The position numbers and the translations under genes are program-made. DNA of 64,000 nt from Limnohabitans sp. 2KL-27 (GTDB lineage Bacteria; Pseudomonadota; Gammaproteobacteria; Burkholderiales; Burkholderiaceae_C): contig NZ_CXOP01000001.1 of NCBI RefSeq assembly GCF_001269345.1, positions 1 to 64,000 of the forward strand. Direction: 5' to 3'. The notes beneath the pieces are model-generated. The model ran no database searches and had not been told where the DNA came from. It saw only the letters and a program-made list of their open reading frames with translations. This document shows, in pieces, positions 34,677 to 45,138 of this stretch; position 1 is the first letter of the stretch, and the number at the start of each line of letters is the position of its first letter.

Positions 34677-35882
34677 ATGAACGCACCCAGCGACGTTTTT
34701 TTGCACGACAAACTGCACGCCCTGCATGCCCAGGCGGATGAATTCATCGCGGTGCGCCGCGACATCCACCAGCACCCCGAAATGGGCTACAAGGAGTACC
34801 GCACCAGCGACCTGGTGGCCGAGCAACTGAGCGCCTGGGGTTATCGGGTCACACGCGGTCTGGGCGACACGGGCCTGGTCGGCCAGATCCAAAAAGGCTC
34901 TGGCCGCAAACGCATCGGCATCCGTGCCGACATGGACGCCCTGCCCATCGACGAAGCCACCTGCCTGCCCTATGCCAGCTGCAACGTGGGCATCATGCAT
35001 GCCTGCGGCCACGACGGGCACACCGCCATGCTGTTGTCAGCGGCCAAGCACATCGCCCAAAAAGGCGCATTCTCGGGCACCGTGAACCTGATCTTTCAGC
35101 CGGCCGAAGAAGGTTTGGGCGGCGCCAAAAAGATGATGGAAGATGGCCTCTTTGAGCAGTTCCCGTGCGACGCGATTTTTGCCATGCACAACATGCCCGG
35201 ACAGCCACAAGGCCACCTGATCTTGCGCGATGGCCCGGCCATGGCCTCCTCCGACAACGTCACCATCACCTTGCATGGCAAAGGTGGGCACGGTGCCATG
35301 CCCCACATGGCCGTTGATCCGGTGGTGGCCGGTTCGGCCATCGTCATGGGCCTGCAAAGCATCGTCGCTCGCAATGTCGATCCGCAGCAGATGGCCATCA
35401 TCACGGTGGGCGCCTTCAATGCCGGCGTGGCCAACAACGTGATCCCTCAGAGCGCCACGCTGCGTTTGAGCGTGCGCTCACTCGACCGCGATGTGCGCAT
35501 CCTGCTCGAAAAACGCATCACCGAGTTGGTGCAAGCCCAAGCCGACAGCTATGGCGTGACCGCCGACATTGACTACCAGCGCGGTTACCCGGTGCTGGTG
35601 AACCACCTCCAAGAGACCGACTTCGCACGCAGCGTCGCCGATGAGCTGGTGGGCGCAGACCGCGTGGTCCGCCAGGGCCGCGCCCTGAACGGCAGCGAAG
35701 ACTTCGCCTTCATGCTCGAGAAGGTGCCCGGCAGCTACCTGTTGATTGGCAACGGCAACGGCGAAGGAGATGGCCATGGGGCGTGCATGGTGCACAACCC
35801 GGGCTACGACTTCAATGACAAGAATGTGGCCGTGGGTTCGGCATTCTGGTCGCTGCTGGTGGAGCGGTTCTTGCCTGCCTGA
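34677..35882 (+). CDS. M20-family amidohydrolase (hippurate hydrolase/aminoacylase type)
   Basis: A 401-residue metallopeptidase-fold hydrolase. The metal-binding residues are visible in RADMDALPI, HACGHDGHTAMLL and FQPAEEGLGGAKKM; the lid domain has GKGGHGAMPHMAVDPV. Members release amino acids from N-acyl conjugates such as hippurate or N-acetyl amino acids. It lies in one transcript with the Bug protein under the divergent LysR regulator and ends at a strong terminator. Confidence 0.9.
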   Translation: MNAPSDVFLHDKLHALHAQADEFIAVRRDIHQHPEMGYKEYRTSDLVAEQLSAWGYRVTRGLGDTGLVGQIQKGSGRKRIGIRADMDALPIDEATCLPYASCNVGIMHACGHDGHTAMLLSAAKHIAQKGAFSGTVNLIFQPAEEGLGGAKKMMEDGLFEQFPCDAIFAMHNMPGQPQGHLILRDGPAMASSDNVTITLHGKGGHGAMPHMAVDPVVAGSAIVMGLQSIVARNVDPQQMAIITVGAFNAGVANNVIPQSATLRLSVRSLDRDVRILLEKRITELVQAQADSYGVTADIDYQRGYPVLVNHLQETDFARSVADELVGADRVVRQGRALNGSEDFAFMLEKVPGSYLLIGNGNGEGDGHGACMVHNPGYDFNDKNVAVGSAFWSLLVERFLPA

Positions 35883-35902
35883 GCCGACTGCACGCGTCAA
35901 GC

Positions 35903-35935
35903 AAAAGGGCAAGCCGGATGGCTTGCCCTTTTTTT
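35903..35935 (+). terminator. Terminator after the M20 amidohydrolase gene
   Basis: AAAGGGCAAGCC pairs with GGCTTGCCCTTT and is followed by a T-run. The same stem could also end the convergent alpha/beta hydrolase transcript on the minus strand (AAAA then TTTT context). Confidence 0.85.
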
Positions 35936-35954
35936 GGAAGGTCAAGGAGAAGGT

Positions 35955-36830
35955 TCAGGCTGGTTTCTGATGAACCAAGGTGTTGGCCATTACATTCAAC
36001 CGACTGCCAGAGCGCGTCAGTTCCGTCACCACACTGAAGTGGTTCAGCCCGGGCAGGTCTTCGCAAATGGGCACGGTCTTGGGACCCCAGGCTTGGTGAA
36101 TCAAGCGGTTGTGGCGCAAAAATTCGGGGCTTTCATCGCCGCCCACCACCGTGTAGAGCACCCCTTTGGACGGGCGCTGCCATTTGGCCGGGCTGGCCAT
36201 GCGCACATGGGCGGGCGTGATGCGCAGATCGGCTTGCACAAAGGGCGTCTTGCGCACCGGTGCCAGATCGAACAGGCCCGAGATCGACAGGCTCTTGCGC
36301 ACCAGGCCCGCAGGCAAATCGCGGCCAAGCTTCTTCCAGTCGCAAGCGAGCAACATGGCCGCCAAGTGGCCACCTGCCGAATGACCGATCGCGGTGATGT
36401 TGCCGCGGTCGCCGCCATGCGCGCCAATGTGCCGCCAAACCCAGGCCGTGGCACGCGCCATTTGCAAGGCAATGTCGGGGATGGTGATGGGCTGATCGGG
36501 CGTGCCGGGGCACAGCGCGTAATTGACCACCACGACGCAAGCGCCCATGTCCCGCAGCGCCGGGGCCACGAACGAGTGGTCTGATTTGTCCAGGCTGCGC
36601 CAGTAGCCACCATGGATGAAGACCACCACAGGTGCGTTGGCTTTGGCCGCAGGAAAGATGTCCAGCGTTTCATTGGGGCCGTCGCCATAGGGCACATCCA
36701 GCTGGGGTTGGAGCGTGTCGCGGGCTTGAGCCGAGGCGTTTTTCCAGTGCTCGAAGTGGTCCGCAAAATCAGGCACAAGGGCCCGGTTGTTGTACATGCG
36801 GTCGTACCAGGCGGCGTCTTGGGTGGGCAT
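35955..36830 (-). CDS. Alpha/beta hydrolase, kynurenine formamidase/esterase-like
   Basis: A 291-residue hydrolase with the HGGYWRSLDK oxyanion motif near residue 75, the nucleophile elbow GHSAGGHLAAMLL near 150, an Asp-containing VVGGDESPEF near 230 and a His in LNHFSVV. The set matches BD-FAE/kynurenine formamidase-like carboxylesterases. Its substrate is not known. It is transcribed just downstream of the TonB-dependent receptor gene (12 bp), so they may form a two-gene uptake-and-hydrolysis unit, for example for a siderophore or ester. Confidence 0.85.
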   Translation of the reverse strand: MPTQDAAWYDRMYNNRALVPDFADHFEHWKNASAQARDTLQPQLDVPYGDGPNETLDIFPAAKANAPVVVFIHGGYWRSLDKSDHSFVAPALRDMGACVVVVNYALCPGTPDQPITIPDIALQMARATAWVWRHIGAHGGDRGNITAIGHSAGGHLAAMLLACDWKKLGRDLPAGLVRKSLSISGLFDLAPVRKTPFVQADLRITPAHVRMASPAKWQRPSKGVLYTVVGGDESPEFLRHNRLIHQAWGPKTVPICEDLPGLNHFSVVTELTRSGSRLNVMANTLVHQKPA

Positions 36831-36842
36831 GGGTGTCTCCTT

Positions 36843-39077
36843 TTAAATTTTCATTTCCAGGCGCAGCTGGATGTTGCGCCAGTTGCGATCGGTGGTGCGG
36901 GCTGTTTCCTGTTGCGCGCCCGTGTTGAATGTGCTGGCGGTCTCGTAGTCACGCGGCAGCAAGTTGCTGAGGGTCAAACGCAAGGCGGTCGCTGCCGAAT
37001 AACGCCACTGGCCGTACACATCCACCACACGCTTGATGCCTTGGTAGGACCATTGCTCTTGGCTGCGCCGCGTGTCGTAATCCGGGTTCCAGTTCAGGTT
37101 GCCGCCCAAAGTCAGCGGCATGCCGCGAAGCCGGTAATCGGCCCCGAGGTTGGCGGTCATGCTGGGCTGTTGGTCAAGTCGGTTGTCGGGGCCAGGCACA
37201 TCCTTGACCTTGGAGCGGAAAAAGCTGACGTTGCTGCGGATGTCCACGGGCCAGGCCCCAACCCAGACCTGATTCAGCCGGAACTTGGCCTCGAGCTCCA
37301 CCCCTTGGGTGACAGCATCGCCGACGTTTTGGGGTGAGGAGACGCAGCGAGCGCCGCCGCTCACACAGGTGGTGGTGGTTTGGTAACGGATCAGGTCTTG
37401 AATGTTGCGGCGGAACACATTGGCGCTGAGCACGCCGCCGCCATCCAGATAACGCTCAAACCCCAGGTCAATGCCGGTGGCCAACTCGGGCTTCAGGTCC
37501 GGGTTGCCCACACGGTCGGGCTGGGTCGGCACGTTGTTGCCCGTTATGGGGTAATCACGCGAGTAACGCAGCGGGGCCACCATGTTGTAGAGCGTGGGCG
37601 TCTTGTAGCTGCGCGTGAGGCTCATGCGCACCTGGTCTCGCTTGGCCGGATCAGGTTTCCATAAGGCGTGCAGCAAAGGCGTCATCACCTGGCTTTGGTT
37701 GCGCTTGAGTTCCTCGCTGACTTGTCCTTGGGTCAGGATGCTCTCGTAGCGAACACCGACGTAGGCCGACCAATTCGGATTGATCTTGAATTCATCTTGG
37801 GTATAAGCCGCCCAACGGGTCGTGCGGGCCTTCAGGTTGCCACTCTCGTCACCCGCGCCTGCGCTGGCTTCTTCGACACGGCGCACGCCTTCGTGCTCCA
37901 AACCACTGACCCACTGATGGCCGTTGTCCAGCACCCGGGTCCACTTGGCGTTCAAACTGGTGTTGCGGTCAGTGAAGCGTTGCTCATCGAGCGCGTTGGA
38001 CAGCAGGGCAGGCGTGCTGCTGATCTGGGGGGTCTGGGTGATGTGCTGGTTGTACTTGGCCTGGCCTAAACCAAAACGCACTTCCAGCCGGTCATCGGCC
38101 GACAAGCGCTGACCCCACTGCCCGTTCAAGCGGGCCGCCGCGTAACGGCTGTGGTTGTCAGTCAAGGCCGTGTCGGTGATGTTGGCATCCGCCAGACGCC
38201 GAGCATCGATGCGGCCAAAGGCCGCGTATTCGGAGTAAATCAAAAACGGCGTGATGGTCAGGGTTTTGCCCTGCTCACCTTTCCATTGCAAACGGGCATT
38301 GGCGTGCACCCCTTTGCGGCGGCCCGAAGACTCGGACCAACGCACCTGGTCATCGCGGTAATCCGAATCGATCACCGTCACGCTTTCATCTGGTCGCTGG
38401 TTGTCCATGGCCGACAGCGTGAAGGTGCCGCTCATGGGCGCGGTGTTCAAATTGCGCACCCAATTCAAGATGCTGGAGCCCTCACCGTGCTCTTGGCTGC
38501 GGGTGACCTTCAAATCGTCCAGTGCGGCCTTTCGGCCCTCACGCAGCACGATGTTGATGGTGCCCGCAATCGCCCGCGCACCGGTTTCGGCGGTCGGTGC
38601 ACGCAAAATTTCAATGCGCTCCACCTGCTCAGGGGTCAACGAATCCACCGAAAAACCGGGCGGTATGCGCTCACCGTCCAGCAAAATTTGGGTGTAACCA
38701 CCGCCCAAACCGCGCATGCGAATGGCCCCGCCGCGCCCGGGAGTGCCCTGCACGGTCACGCCCGGCAAACGCTTGAGCACATCGCCCAGGGTGGCGTCGC
38801 CTTGTTTCTCGATCTCTTCACGGCCAATCACGATTTTCGAGGCCGTGGACTCTTGCCGCGCTTCGGTGTCGCTGTTGCGGGTGCCTCGAATCTCAACCTG
38901 ACCCAGATCGGTGGCCGCAGGGGGCGCGGATGAGGCCTGGGCCTGGGCCTGGGCAACGCCCGGCGCAGACAACACCATCAGTGCCGATGCCACAAACCCC
39001 TGCGAGACGACAGACCAGAGTCCGGTCAGAGGCTGGTGAACAACAGGGAATGGAGGTGTGCAACAGGTATCACGCAT
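36843..39077 (-). CDS. TonB-dependent outer membrane receptor
   Basis: A 744-residue outer membrane receptor. A signal peptide ends near APGVAQAQA; the plug domain shows GDATLGDVLKRLPGVTVQG and RMRGLGGGYTQILLDGERIPPGF, and the barrel ends in an aromatic/charged C-terminal strand (NIQLRLEMKI). It imports a bulky ligand using TonB energy. No substrate can be named. The neighbouring alpha/beta hydrolase may process the ligand; no inner membrane importer is adjacent. Confidence 0.9.
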   Translation of the reverse strand: MRDTCCTPPFPVVHQPLTGLWSVVSQGFVASALMVLSAPGVAQAQAQASSAPPAATDLGQVEIRGTRNSDTEARQESTASKIVIGREEIEKQGDATLGDVLKRLPGVTVQGTPGRGGAIRMRGLGGGYTQILLDGERIPPGFSVDSLTPEQVERIEILRAPTAETGARAIAGTINIVLREGRKAALDDLKVTRSQEHGEGSSILNWVRNLNTAPMSGTFTLSAMDNQRPDESVTVIDSDYRDDQVRWSESSGRRKGVHANARLQWKGEQGKTLTITPFLIYSEYAAFGRIDARRLADANITDTALTDNHSRYAAARLNGQWGQRLSADDRLEVRFGLGQAKYNQHITQTPQISSTPALLSNALDEQRFTDRNTSLNAKWTRVLDNGHQWVSGLEHEGVRRVEEASAGAGDESGNLKARTTRWAAYTQDEFKINPNWSAYVGVRYESILTQGQVSEELKRNQSQVMTPLLHALWKPDPAKRDQVRMSLTRSYKTPTLYNMVAPLRYSRDYPITGNNVPTQPDRVGNPDLKPELATGIDLGFERYLDGGGVLSANVFRRNIQDLIRYQTTTTCVSGGARCVSSPQNVGDAVTQGVELEAKFRLNQVWVGAWPVDIRSNVSFFRSKVKDVPGPDNRLDQQPSMTANLGADYRLRGMPLTLGGNLNWNPDYDTRRSQEQWSYQGIKRVVDVYGQWRYSAATALRLTLSNLLPRDYETASTFNTGAQQETARTTDRNWRNIQLRLEMKI

Positions 39078-39145
39078 GGAGGCATTTTGACAGCCTCACA
39101 TGACGCCCGTTTGTCGAGCCGGCAAAGACCGGGACAACCGCCTGA

Positions 39146-40612
39146 TCAATCTGCGGGTGCTGACTCGCCGGACTTGAACAAAGCCGCCACCTTGCGCTTG
39201 GGCTTGATGTTGGCAGAAATCGACGAACGGACCGTTTTGGGGCCACTGGGCTCCCAACTGGGGGCTGCGTCGGTGGCGGCTGGCTCGTAAGGCTTTTGGA
39301 AAAACGGATCCCGGTTGATCGGCGCAGGGCGGAAACCACCACGTCGCTCGTTCGGCGCATCCAGCGCGTCGCGGGGATCCTGCTCGCGGCGGCGGCCTTC
39401 AGAAGCGCGGCCACGCGGACGGTCCTCAGCACGTGCCCCCCACTTCTCAGGCGCGGGGTCTGCAGGGGGCGTGTCCAGCTGCAAGGTTTCGACATCCAGT
39501 TTCTTCTTGATCAGCTTTTCAATGTCACCCACCAAGCGGTTGTCCGAAGGGCTGACCAAGGTCACGGCCAAACCTGAGGCCCCGGCGCGGCCTGTGCGGC
39601 CAATGCGGTGCACATAGTCTTCAGCGTTGAAAGGCACATCGAAATTGAACACCGCAGGGACATCCTTGATGTCCAGACCGCGCGCGGCCACATCGGTGCA
39701 GACCAGCAAATCAACTTCGCCTTTTTTGAAGGCTTCCAAGGCTTTGAGGCGCTCGTCCTGGCTCTTGTCGCCGTGCAAGGCGGCAGTTCTCAAGCCTTCG
39801 CGCTCCAGCGAACGGGCCAGACGCCCGCAGCCGAGCTTGCTGTTCACAAAAATGAAGGCCTGCTTGATGCCCCGGTCGTCCAGCACCTTGCGGATCACGC
39901 GGCGCTTGTCATCGTCTTGCGCAGCGTAAAAGCGCTGCTCGACGGTCGACGCGGTTTCATTGGGGCGGGCCACCTCGATGGTGATGGGGTTTTGCAGGTA
40001 GCTGCCGGCCAAGCGCTTGATCTCGGGGGAGAAGGTGGCCGAGAACAGCAGTGTGGTGCGCTGCTTGGGCAAAAAGCTCAGGATGCGCTGCAGGTCGGGC
40101 AAAAAGCCGATGTCCAGCATGCGGTCGGCTTCGTCCAGCACCACATATTCCACTTGGTTGAGCACCGCGTTCTTGGCTTCGATGTGGTCGAGCAAACGGC
40201 CCGGTGTGGCCACCAGCACTTCCACGCCTTTTTTCAGCTCCAGCGTCTGAGGCTTCATGTCCATGCCGCCAAACACCACCGCGCTGCGCAGCTGGGTGTA
40301 CTTGGCGTACAGCTTGATTTGCTGGGCCACCTGATCGGCCAGCTCGCGCGTGGGCAGCAGCACCAAGGCCCGCACCGGGTGACGGGCAGGTGAGGTGGAG
40401 GGGTTTTCGTGCTTGAGCAGGCGCTGCAGCAAAGGCAGCGAAAACGCTGCCGTTTTGCCGGTGCCCGTTTGGGCAGCGCCCATCACGTCCTGGCCCGTCA
40501 ACACCACCGGAATGGCTTGGGCCTGGATAGGGGTCATGGATTCGTAGCCCATTTCGGCCACGGCTCGTGCCAGCGTGGGCGCCAGCGATAAATTGGAAAA
40601 AGAGTCGGTCAT
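39146..40612 (-). CDS. rhlE: DEAD-box RNA helicase, RhlE type
   Basis: A 488-residue DEAD-box helicase with Q-motif (GYESMTPIQAQAIP), motif I AQTGTGKT, PTRELA, DEAD, SAT, and the C-terminal ARGLDIKDVPAVFNFDVP and HRIGRTGRAG. The basic, low-complexity tail after about residue 385 (RGRASEGRRREQDP) resembles RhlE proteins of betaproteobacteria. It remodels RNA, for example in ribosome assembly or mRNA decay. Confidence 0.92.
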   Translation of the reverse strand: MTDSFSNLSLAPTLARAVAEMGYESMTPIQAQAIPVVLTGQDVMGAAQTGTGKTAAFSLPLLQRLLKHENPSTSPARHPVRALVLLPTRELADQVAQQIKLYAKYTQLRSAVVFGGMDMKPQTLELKKGVEVLVATPGRLLDHIEAKNAVLNQVEYVVLDEADRMLDIGFLPDLQRILSFLPKQRTTLLFSATFSPEIKRLAGSYLQNPITIEVARPNETASTVEQRFYAAQDDDKRRVIRKVLDDRGIKQAFIFVNSKLGCGRLARSLEREGLRTAALHGDKSQDERLKALEAFKKGEVDLLVCTDVAARGLDIKDVPAVFNFDVPFNAEDYVHRIGRTGRAGASGLAVTLVSPSDNRLVGDIEKLIKKKLDVETLQLDTPPADPAPEKWGARAEDRPRGRASEGRRREQDPRDALDAPNERRGGFRPAPINRDPFFQKPYEPAATDAAPSWEPSGPKTVRSSISANIKPKRKVAALFKSGESAPAD

Positions 40613-40680
40613 TAACCCGCTATTGTCTCATTTTGGGCTGACCACCCCGAAATCCGATTTTCGGCCTCTGGATTCCAGGC

Positions 40681-41250
40681 TCAGGTCTTGGGCAAGGTCA
40701 CGCCCACTTGGCCCTGGTACTTGCCGCCCCGGTCTTTGTAGCTGGTCTCGCAAACCTCATCGCTCTCGAGGAACAGCACCTGCGCACAGCCTTCACCCGC
40801 ATAGATCTTGGCGGGCAGCGGCGTGGTGTTGCTGAACTCCAGCGTGACATAGCCTTCCCACTCAGGCTCGAAAGGCGTCACGTTGACGATGATGCCGCAG
40901 CGGGCGTAGGTGCTTTTGCCCAGGCAAATGGTCAACACATTGCGCGGAATACGGAAGTACTCCACCGTGCGGGCCAGTGCAAAACTGTTGGGTGGAATGA
41001 TGCAGACATCGCCTTCGATGTCCACAAAGCTGCGCTCGTCAAAATTCTTCGGGTCCACCACCGTGCTGTAGATGTTGGTGAACACCTTGAACTCGGGCGC
41101 GCAGCGGATGTCATAGCCATAGCTGCTGGTGCCGTAGCTCACGATTTTTTGACCTGCGGCGTTTTGGCGGACCTGTCCGGGCTCAAACGGCTCGATCATG
41201 CCGTGCTGCTCGGCCATCCGGCGGATCCATTTGTCGCTCTTGATGCTCAT
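40681..41250 (-). CDS. dcd: dCTP deaminase
   Basis: A 189-residue trimeric-dUTPase-fold enzyme that deaminates dCTP to dUTP, the source of dUMP for thymidylate synthesis. The start is [28 protein letters not shown]; catalytic and nucleotide residues are in [39 protein letters not shown] and ILA-like [15 protein letters not shown] 16-residue upstream extension is rejected. It lies upstream of the RhlE gene on the same strand. Confidence 0.95.
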   Translation of the reverse strand: MSIKSDKWIRRMAEQHGMIEPFEPGQVRQNAAGQKIVSYGTSSYGYDIRCAPEFKVFTNIYSTVVDPKNFDERSFVDIEGDVCIIPPNSFALARTVEYFRIPRNVLTICLGKSTYARCGIIVNVTPFEPEWEGYVTLEFSNTTPLPAKIYAGEGCAQVLFLESDEVCETSYKDRGGKYQGQVGVTLPKT

Positions 41251-41316
41251 GGTGTGCCTTTGTATCGATCGCGCTATTTTAGGGTCTTGCCCGGGCACTC
41301 GGTCCGGACCGGTTTG

Positions 41317-42414
41317 TCAACGGGCGATGCGCCCCAGAACCCCTTGAACCAGGTAGTTCATGTTCAGAATCTGAGCGTCACTCAAAGTCTGGCCAGCAGG
41401 CACCACCCACTTGCCTTCGTTGTCGGTGATCGGACCGGCAAAGGGCTGCAGGCGGCCTGCCCCCACAGCTTTTTGCTTGGCCAGGATTTCGTCCTGCACG
41501 GCCTTGGGCACCTTGGGGCCAAAGTCGCCCACGCGGACCATGCCGTCCTTCACGCCGCCCCACACGTTGCCCGATTTCCACTGACCAGCCCGAGCCGCCT
41601 TGACACGGGCCGTGTAGTAGTCGCCCCACTGGTGGGTCACGGCGATGATCTGCGCATCCGGCCCCATCTTGCGCATGTCGGAGTGGTAGGCCACGGCCAT
41701 CTTGCCGCGCTCTTGCGCCGCGGCCATCACGGCGGTGGAGCCGGTGTGGAACGCGATCACGTCCACATCCTGGTTGAACAAGGCCATGGCCGCTTCGCGT
41801 TCTTTGGGCGGGGCAAACCAGGCGTTGAGCCAGACCACTTTCACAGTGGCTTTGGGATTGACCGAACGCATGCCCAAAGTGAACGCGTTGATGCCCTGCA
41901 ACACCTCCGGAATCGGGAAGCCCGCCACATAACCGGCCACGTTCGATTGCGTCATGCGCCCGGCCGCGATGCCCGCCAGAAAGCGGCCTTCGTAATAACG
42001 GGCGTTGGACGCGGCCACGTTGGGGGCCGTTTTGAAGCCGGTCACCGACTCAAATTTCACATTCGGGAAATCTTTGGCCACCTTGAGTGTGGGCTCCATG
42101 TAGCCAAAGCTGGGCGTGAAGATGATGTGGTGCCCCTGCTGTGCCAAATCGCGGATCACGCGTTCGGCATCCGCGCCCTCGGGCACGTCGGCCACAAAAG
42201 TGGTTTTGACCTGGTCACCCAAAGCCCGCTCGACAGCCTTGCGGCCCTCGTCGTGCTGGCGTGTCCAGCCCGCTTCGGTGATGGGCGAGACATAGACAAA
42301 ACCGGCCTTGATGGGCTCGGTGGATTTGACAGTGGGTTGAGCTGAGATTTGGGCCTGAACGGCCGGAAGAAAAAAGCAGGCGGCCACGAGCGTGGCAGCG
42401 AGGTTTTTATACAT
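41317..42414 (-). CDS. BMP-family nucleoside-binding protein, copy 1
   Basis: A 365-residue periplasmic binding protein of the BMP/PnrA family, with a signal peptide (MYKNLAATLVAACFFLPAVQAQ) and the family ligand motifs EAGWTRQHDEGR, GYMEPTLKVAKD and GFPIPEVLQGINAF. BMP proteins bind purine nucleosides or bases. It is a paralogue of the protein at 45139-46272 but lacks a lipobox. It sits downstream of add, separated by a terminator, and has no transporter genes of its own, so it may feed the importer at 46.3-49.9 kb. Confidence 0.88.
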   Translation of the reverse strand: MYKNLAATLVAACFFLPAVQAQISAQPTVKSTEPIKAGFVYVSPITEAGWTRQHDEGRKAVERALGDQVKTTFVADVPEGADAERVIRDLAQQGHHIIFTPSFGYMEPTLKVAKDFPNVKFESVTGFKTAPNVAASNARYYEGRFLAGIAAGRMTQSNVAGYVAGFPIPEVLQGINAFTLGMRSVNPKATVKVVWLNAWFAPPKEREAAMALFNQDVDVIAFHTGSTAVMAAAQERGKMAVAYHSDMRKMGPDAQIIAVTHQWGDYYTARVKAARAGQWKSGNVWGGVKDGMVRVGDFGPKVPKAVQDEILAKQKAVGAGRLQPFAGPITDNEGKWVVPAGQTLSDAQILNMNYLVQGVLGRIAR

Positions 42415-42444
42415 GGTAGTCCTCTACATGGCCCCGGGATGGAA

Positions 42445-42474
42445 CAAAACAAAGCCCGCCGGGGCAGCGGGCTT
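42445..42474 (-). terminator. Terminator after add
   Basis: AAGCCCGC and GCGGGCTT with a seven-base loop are followed on the minus strand by TTTGTTTTG. It lies about 13 bp beyond the add stop codon. Confidence 0.7.
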
Positions 42475-42486
42475 CGGGGGTGAATT

Positions 42487-43784
<1,298 letters not shown>

Positions 43785-43805
43785 GCTCGCTGCTCAACAG
43801 GTTCT

Positions 43806-45032
43806 TCAGCGATGCTGGAAATCGCCCTGCTCCATCCACCACGACACCGCGAACCCGGCCACCAGACCCCAAAAAGCCGCGCCGATGTTGAACAAGCCAA
43901 TGTCGGCCACCGTGACCAGCAAACTCACCAAGGCGCCGAGCGAGAATTTGCCCGCACCAAACGAGGCCACAAACGCGCCCTGCAACACCCGCAACATGGC
44001 CAGGCCGCCCAGCACCATGATGAACTCCTTGGGCGCGGCCAGCATCAATCCGGTGAAGGTGGGCGCCATGAGGCCGAACAACAATGCCAACACGCCAAAC
44101 ATCAGCGCTCCAGTGTAGTGGCGGGGCTTCTCGCCAGACGAAGAGAGCATGCCATTGGTGGGCCCGGTCAGGCAAGTGCTGACGGCGCCAACCAGTGCGC
44201 TCACGGCTGCCCCCAGCCCGCAGGCTACCGCGATCATGTTGACGGGCGGCTCGTGCCCTGCGTTTTTGAGCACGGCAACGCCCTGCCCGTTTTGCACCAC
44301 CAGCACCGTGATGGCCAAGGGCACCACCAGCTCCAGCATGGCCGCCCACGACCACACTGGCGCCTGAATCACTGGCTGCGCCAAAGTCAATTGCCCCACA
44401 GCCGCGGCATCCAGCCTGCCCGACAGTGCCACCGCCAAAGCCCCCACCAGCAAAGCACCGATCACAGGCGGCAGGCGTTTGCCCCAATCGGCCCGGGCCG
44501 ACAACAACACGAAGACCGCCACCATGGGCGCTGCGATGGCCATGTCGCTTTGCAGGGCCCGCACGATGTCGAGGCCAAACCGCAAAAACACCCCGGCCAC
44601 CATGCCCATGACAATCGGCATGGGCAGCGCCGCCATGACGCGCTTGACCCAGCCCGTCAGGCCCAACACCAGGAGCAAAGCGCTGGTCACGCAAAAAGCG
44701 CCAATCACTTCGGCAAAACTCAGGTGCTGCAAAGCCGGTCCGACCAGCACCGTGCCGGGGATCGTCCAGCCAAACGCCAAGGGCGTGGTGTAGCGCCAAG
44801 TCATCAGCAAAGTGACCACGCCATTGATAAAAAACACGCCAAATACCCAGGACGCCAGCTCCTCGGGCGACAAACCGCCACGCGTGCCCACCGACAAAAT
44901 GATGGCCACCGGCCCGGTGGCTGCAAAAATGAAACCGATCAGCGCGTTGACGGCGTAGGTGCTGCCAAAGTCCGATCGGATTTGCCGCCAGCTTCTGCGC
45001 GGGGCTGCGGGAGATTCCAGGTGTTTCAACAA
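43806..45032 (-). CDS. BenE-family transporter
   Basis: A 408-residue membrane protein with about twelve helices and BenE family segments (YAVNALIGFIFAATGPVAIILSVG, LTGPTNGMLSSSGEKPRHYTGAL). BenE proteins carry benzoate with protons; this one is placed in a purine gene cluster, next to add and the BMP importer, so a purine base is another possible substrate. It starts with TTG, as no ATG is near and the family N-terminus begins there; the Shine-Dalgarno is poor. Substrate uncertain. Confidence 0.85.
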   Translation of the reverse strand: MLKHLESPAAPRRSWRQIRSDFGSTYAVNALIGFIFAATGPVAIILSVGTRGGLSPEELASWVFGVFFINGVVTLLMTWRYTTPLAFGWTIPGTVLVGPALQHLSFAEVIGAFCVTSALLLVLGLTGWVKRVMAALPMPIVMGMVAGVFLRFGLDIVRALQSDMAIAAPMVAVFVLLSARADWGKRLPPVIGALLVGALAVALSGRLDAAAVGQLTLAQPVIQAPVWSWAAMLELVVPLAITVLVVQNGQGVAVLKNAGHEPPVNMIAVACGLGAAVSALVGAVSTCLTGPTNGMLSSSGEKPRHYTGALMFGVLALLFGLMAPTFTGLMLAAPKEFIMVLGGLAMLRVLQGAFVASFGAGKFSLGALVSLLVTVADIGLFNIGAAFWGLVAGFAVSWWMEQGDFQHR

Positions 45033-45073
45033 AGCTTGGGCCTAGGTGGTGTGGGCAAGGGACTCAGGGTATC

Positions 45074-45107
45074 AAAAAAAAGCCGCCCGACTGGCATCGG
45101 GCGGCTT
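45074..45107 (-). terminator. Terminator after the BMP protein gene (copy 2)
   Basis: AAGCCGCCCGA pairs with TCGGGCGGCTT around a six-base loop and is followed on the minus strand by TTTTTTTTGATACC. It lies about 30 bp beyond the BMP stop and before the BenE-family gene. Confidence 0.85.
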
Positions 45108-45138
45108 CGGTCGATCAGCGCCTTTTGGGCGCTAAACA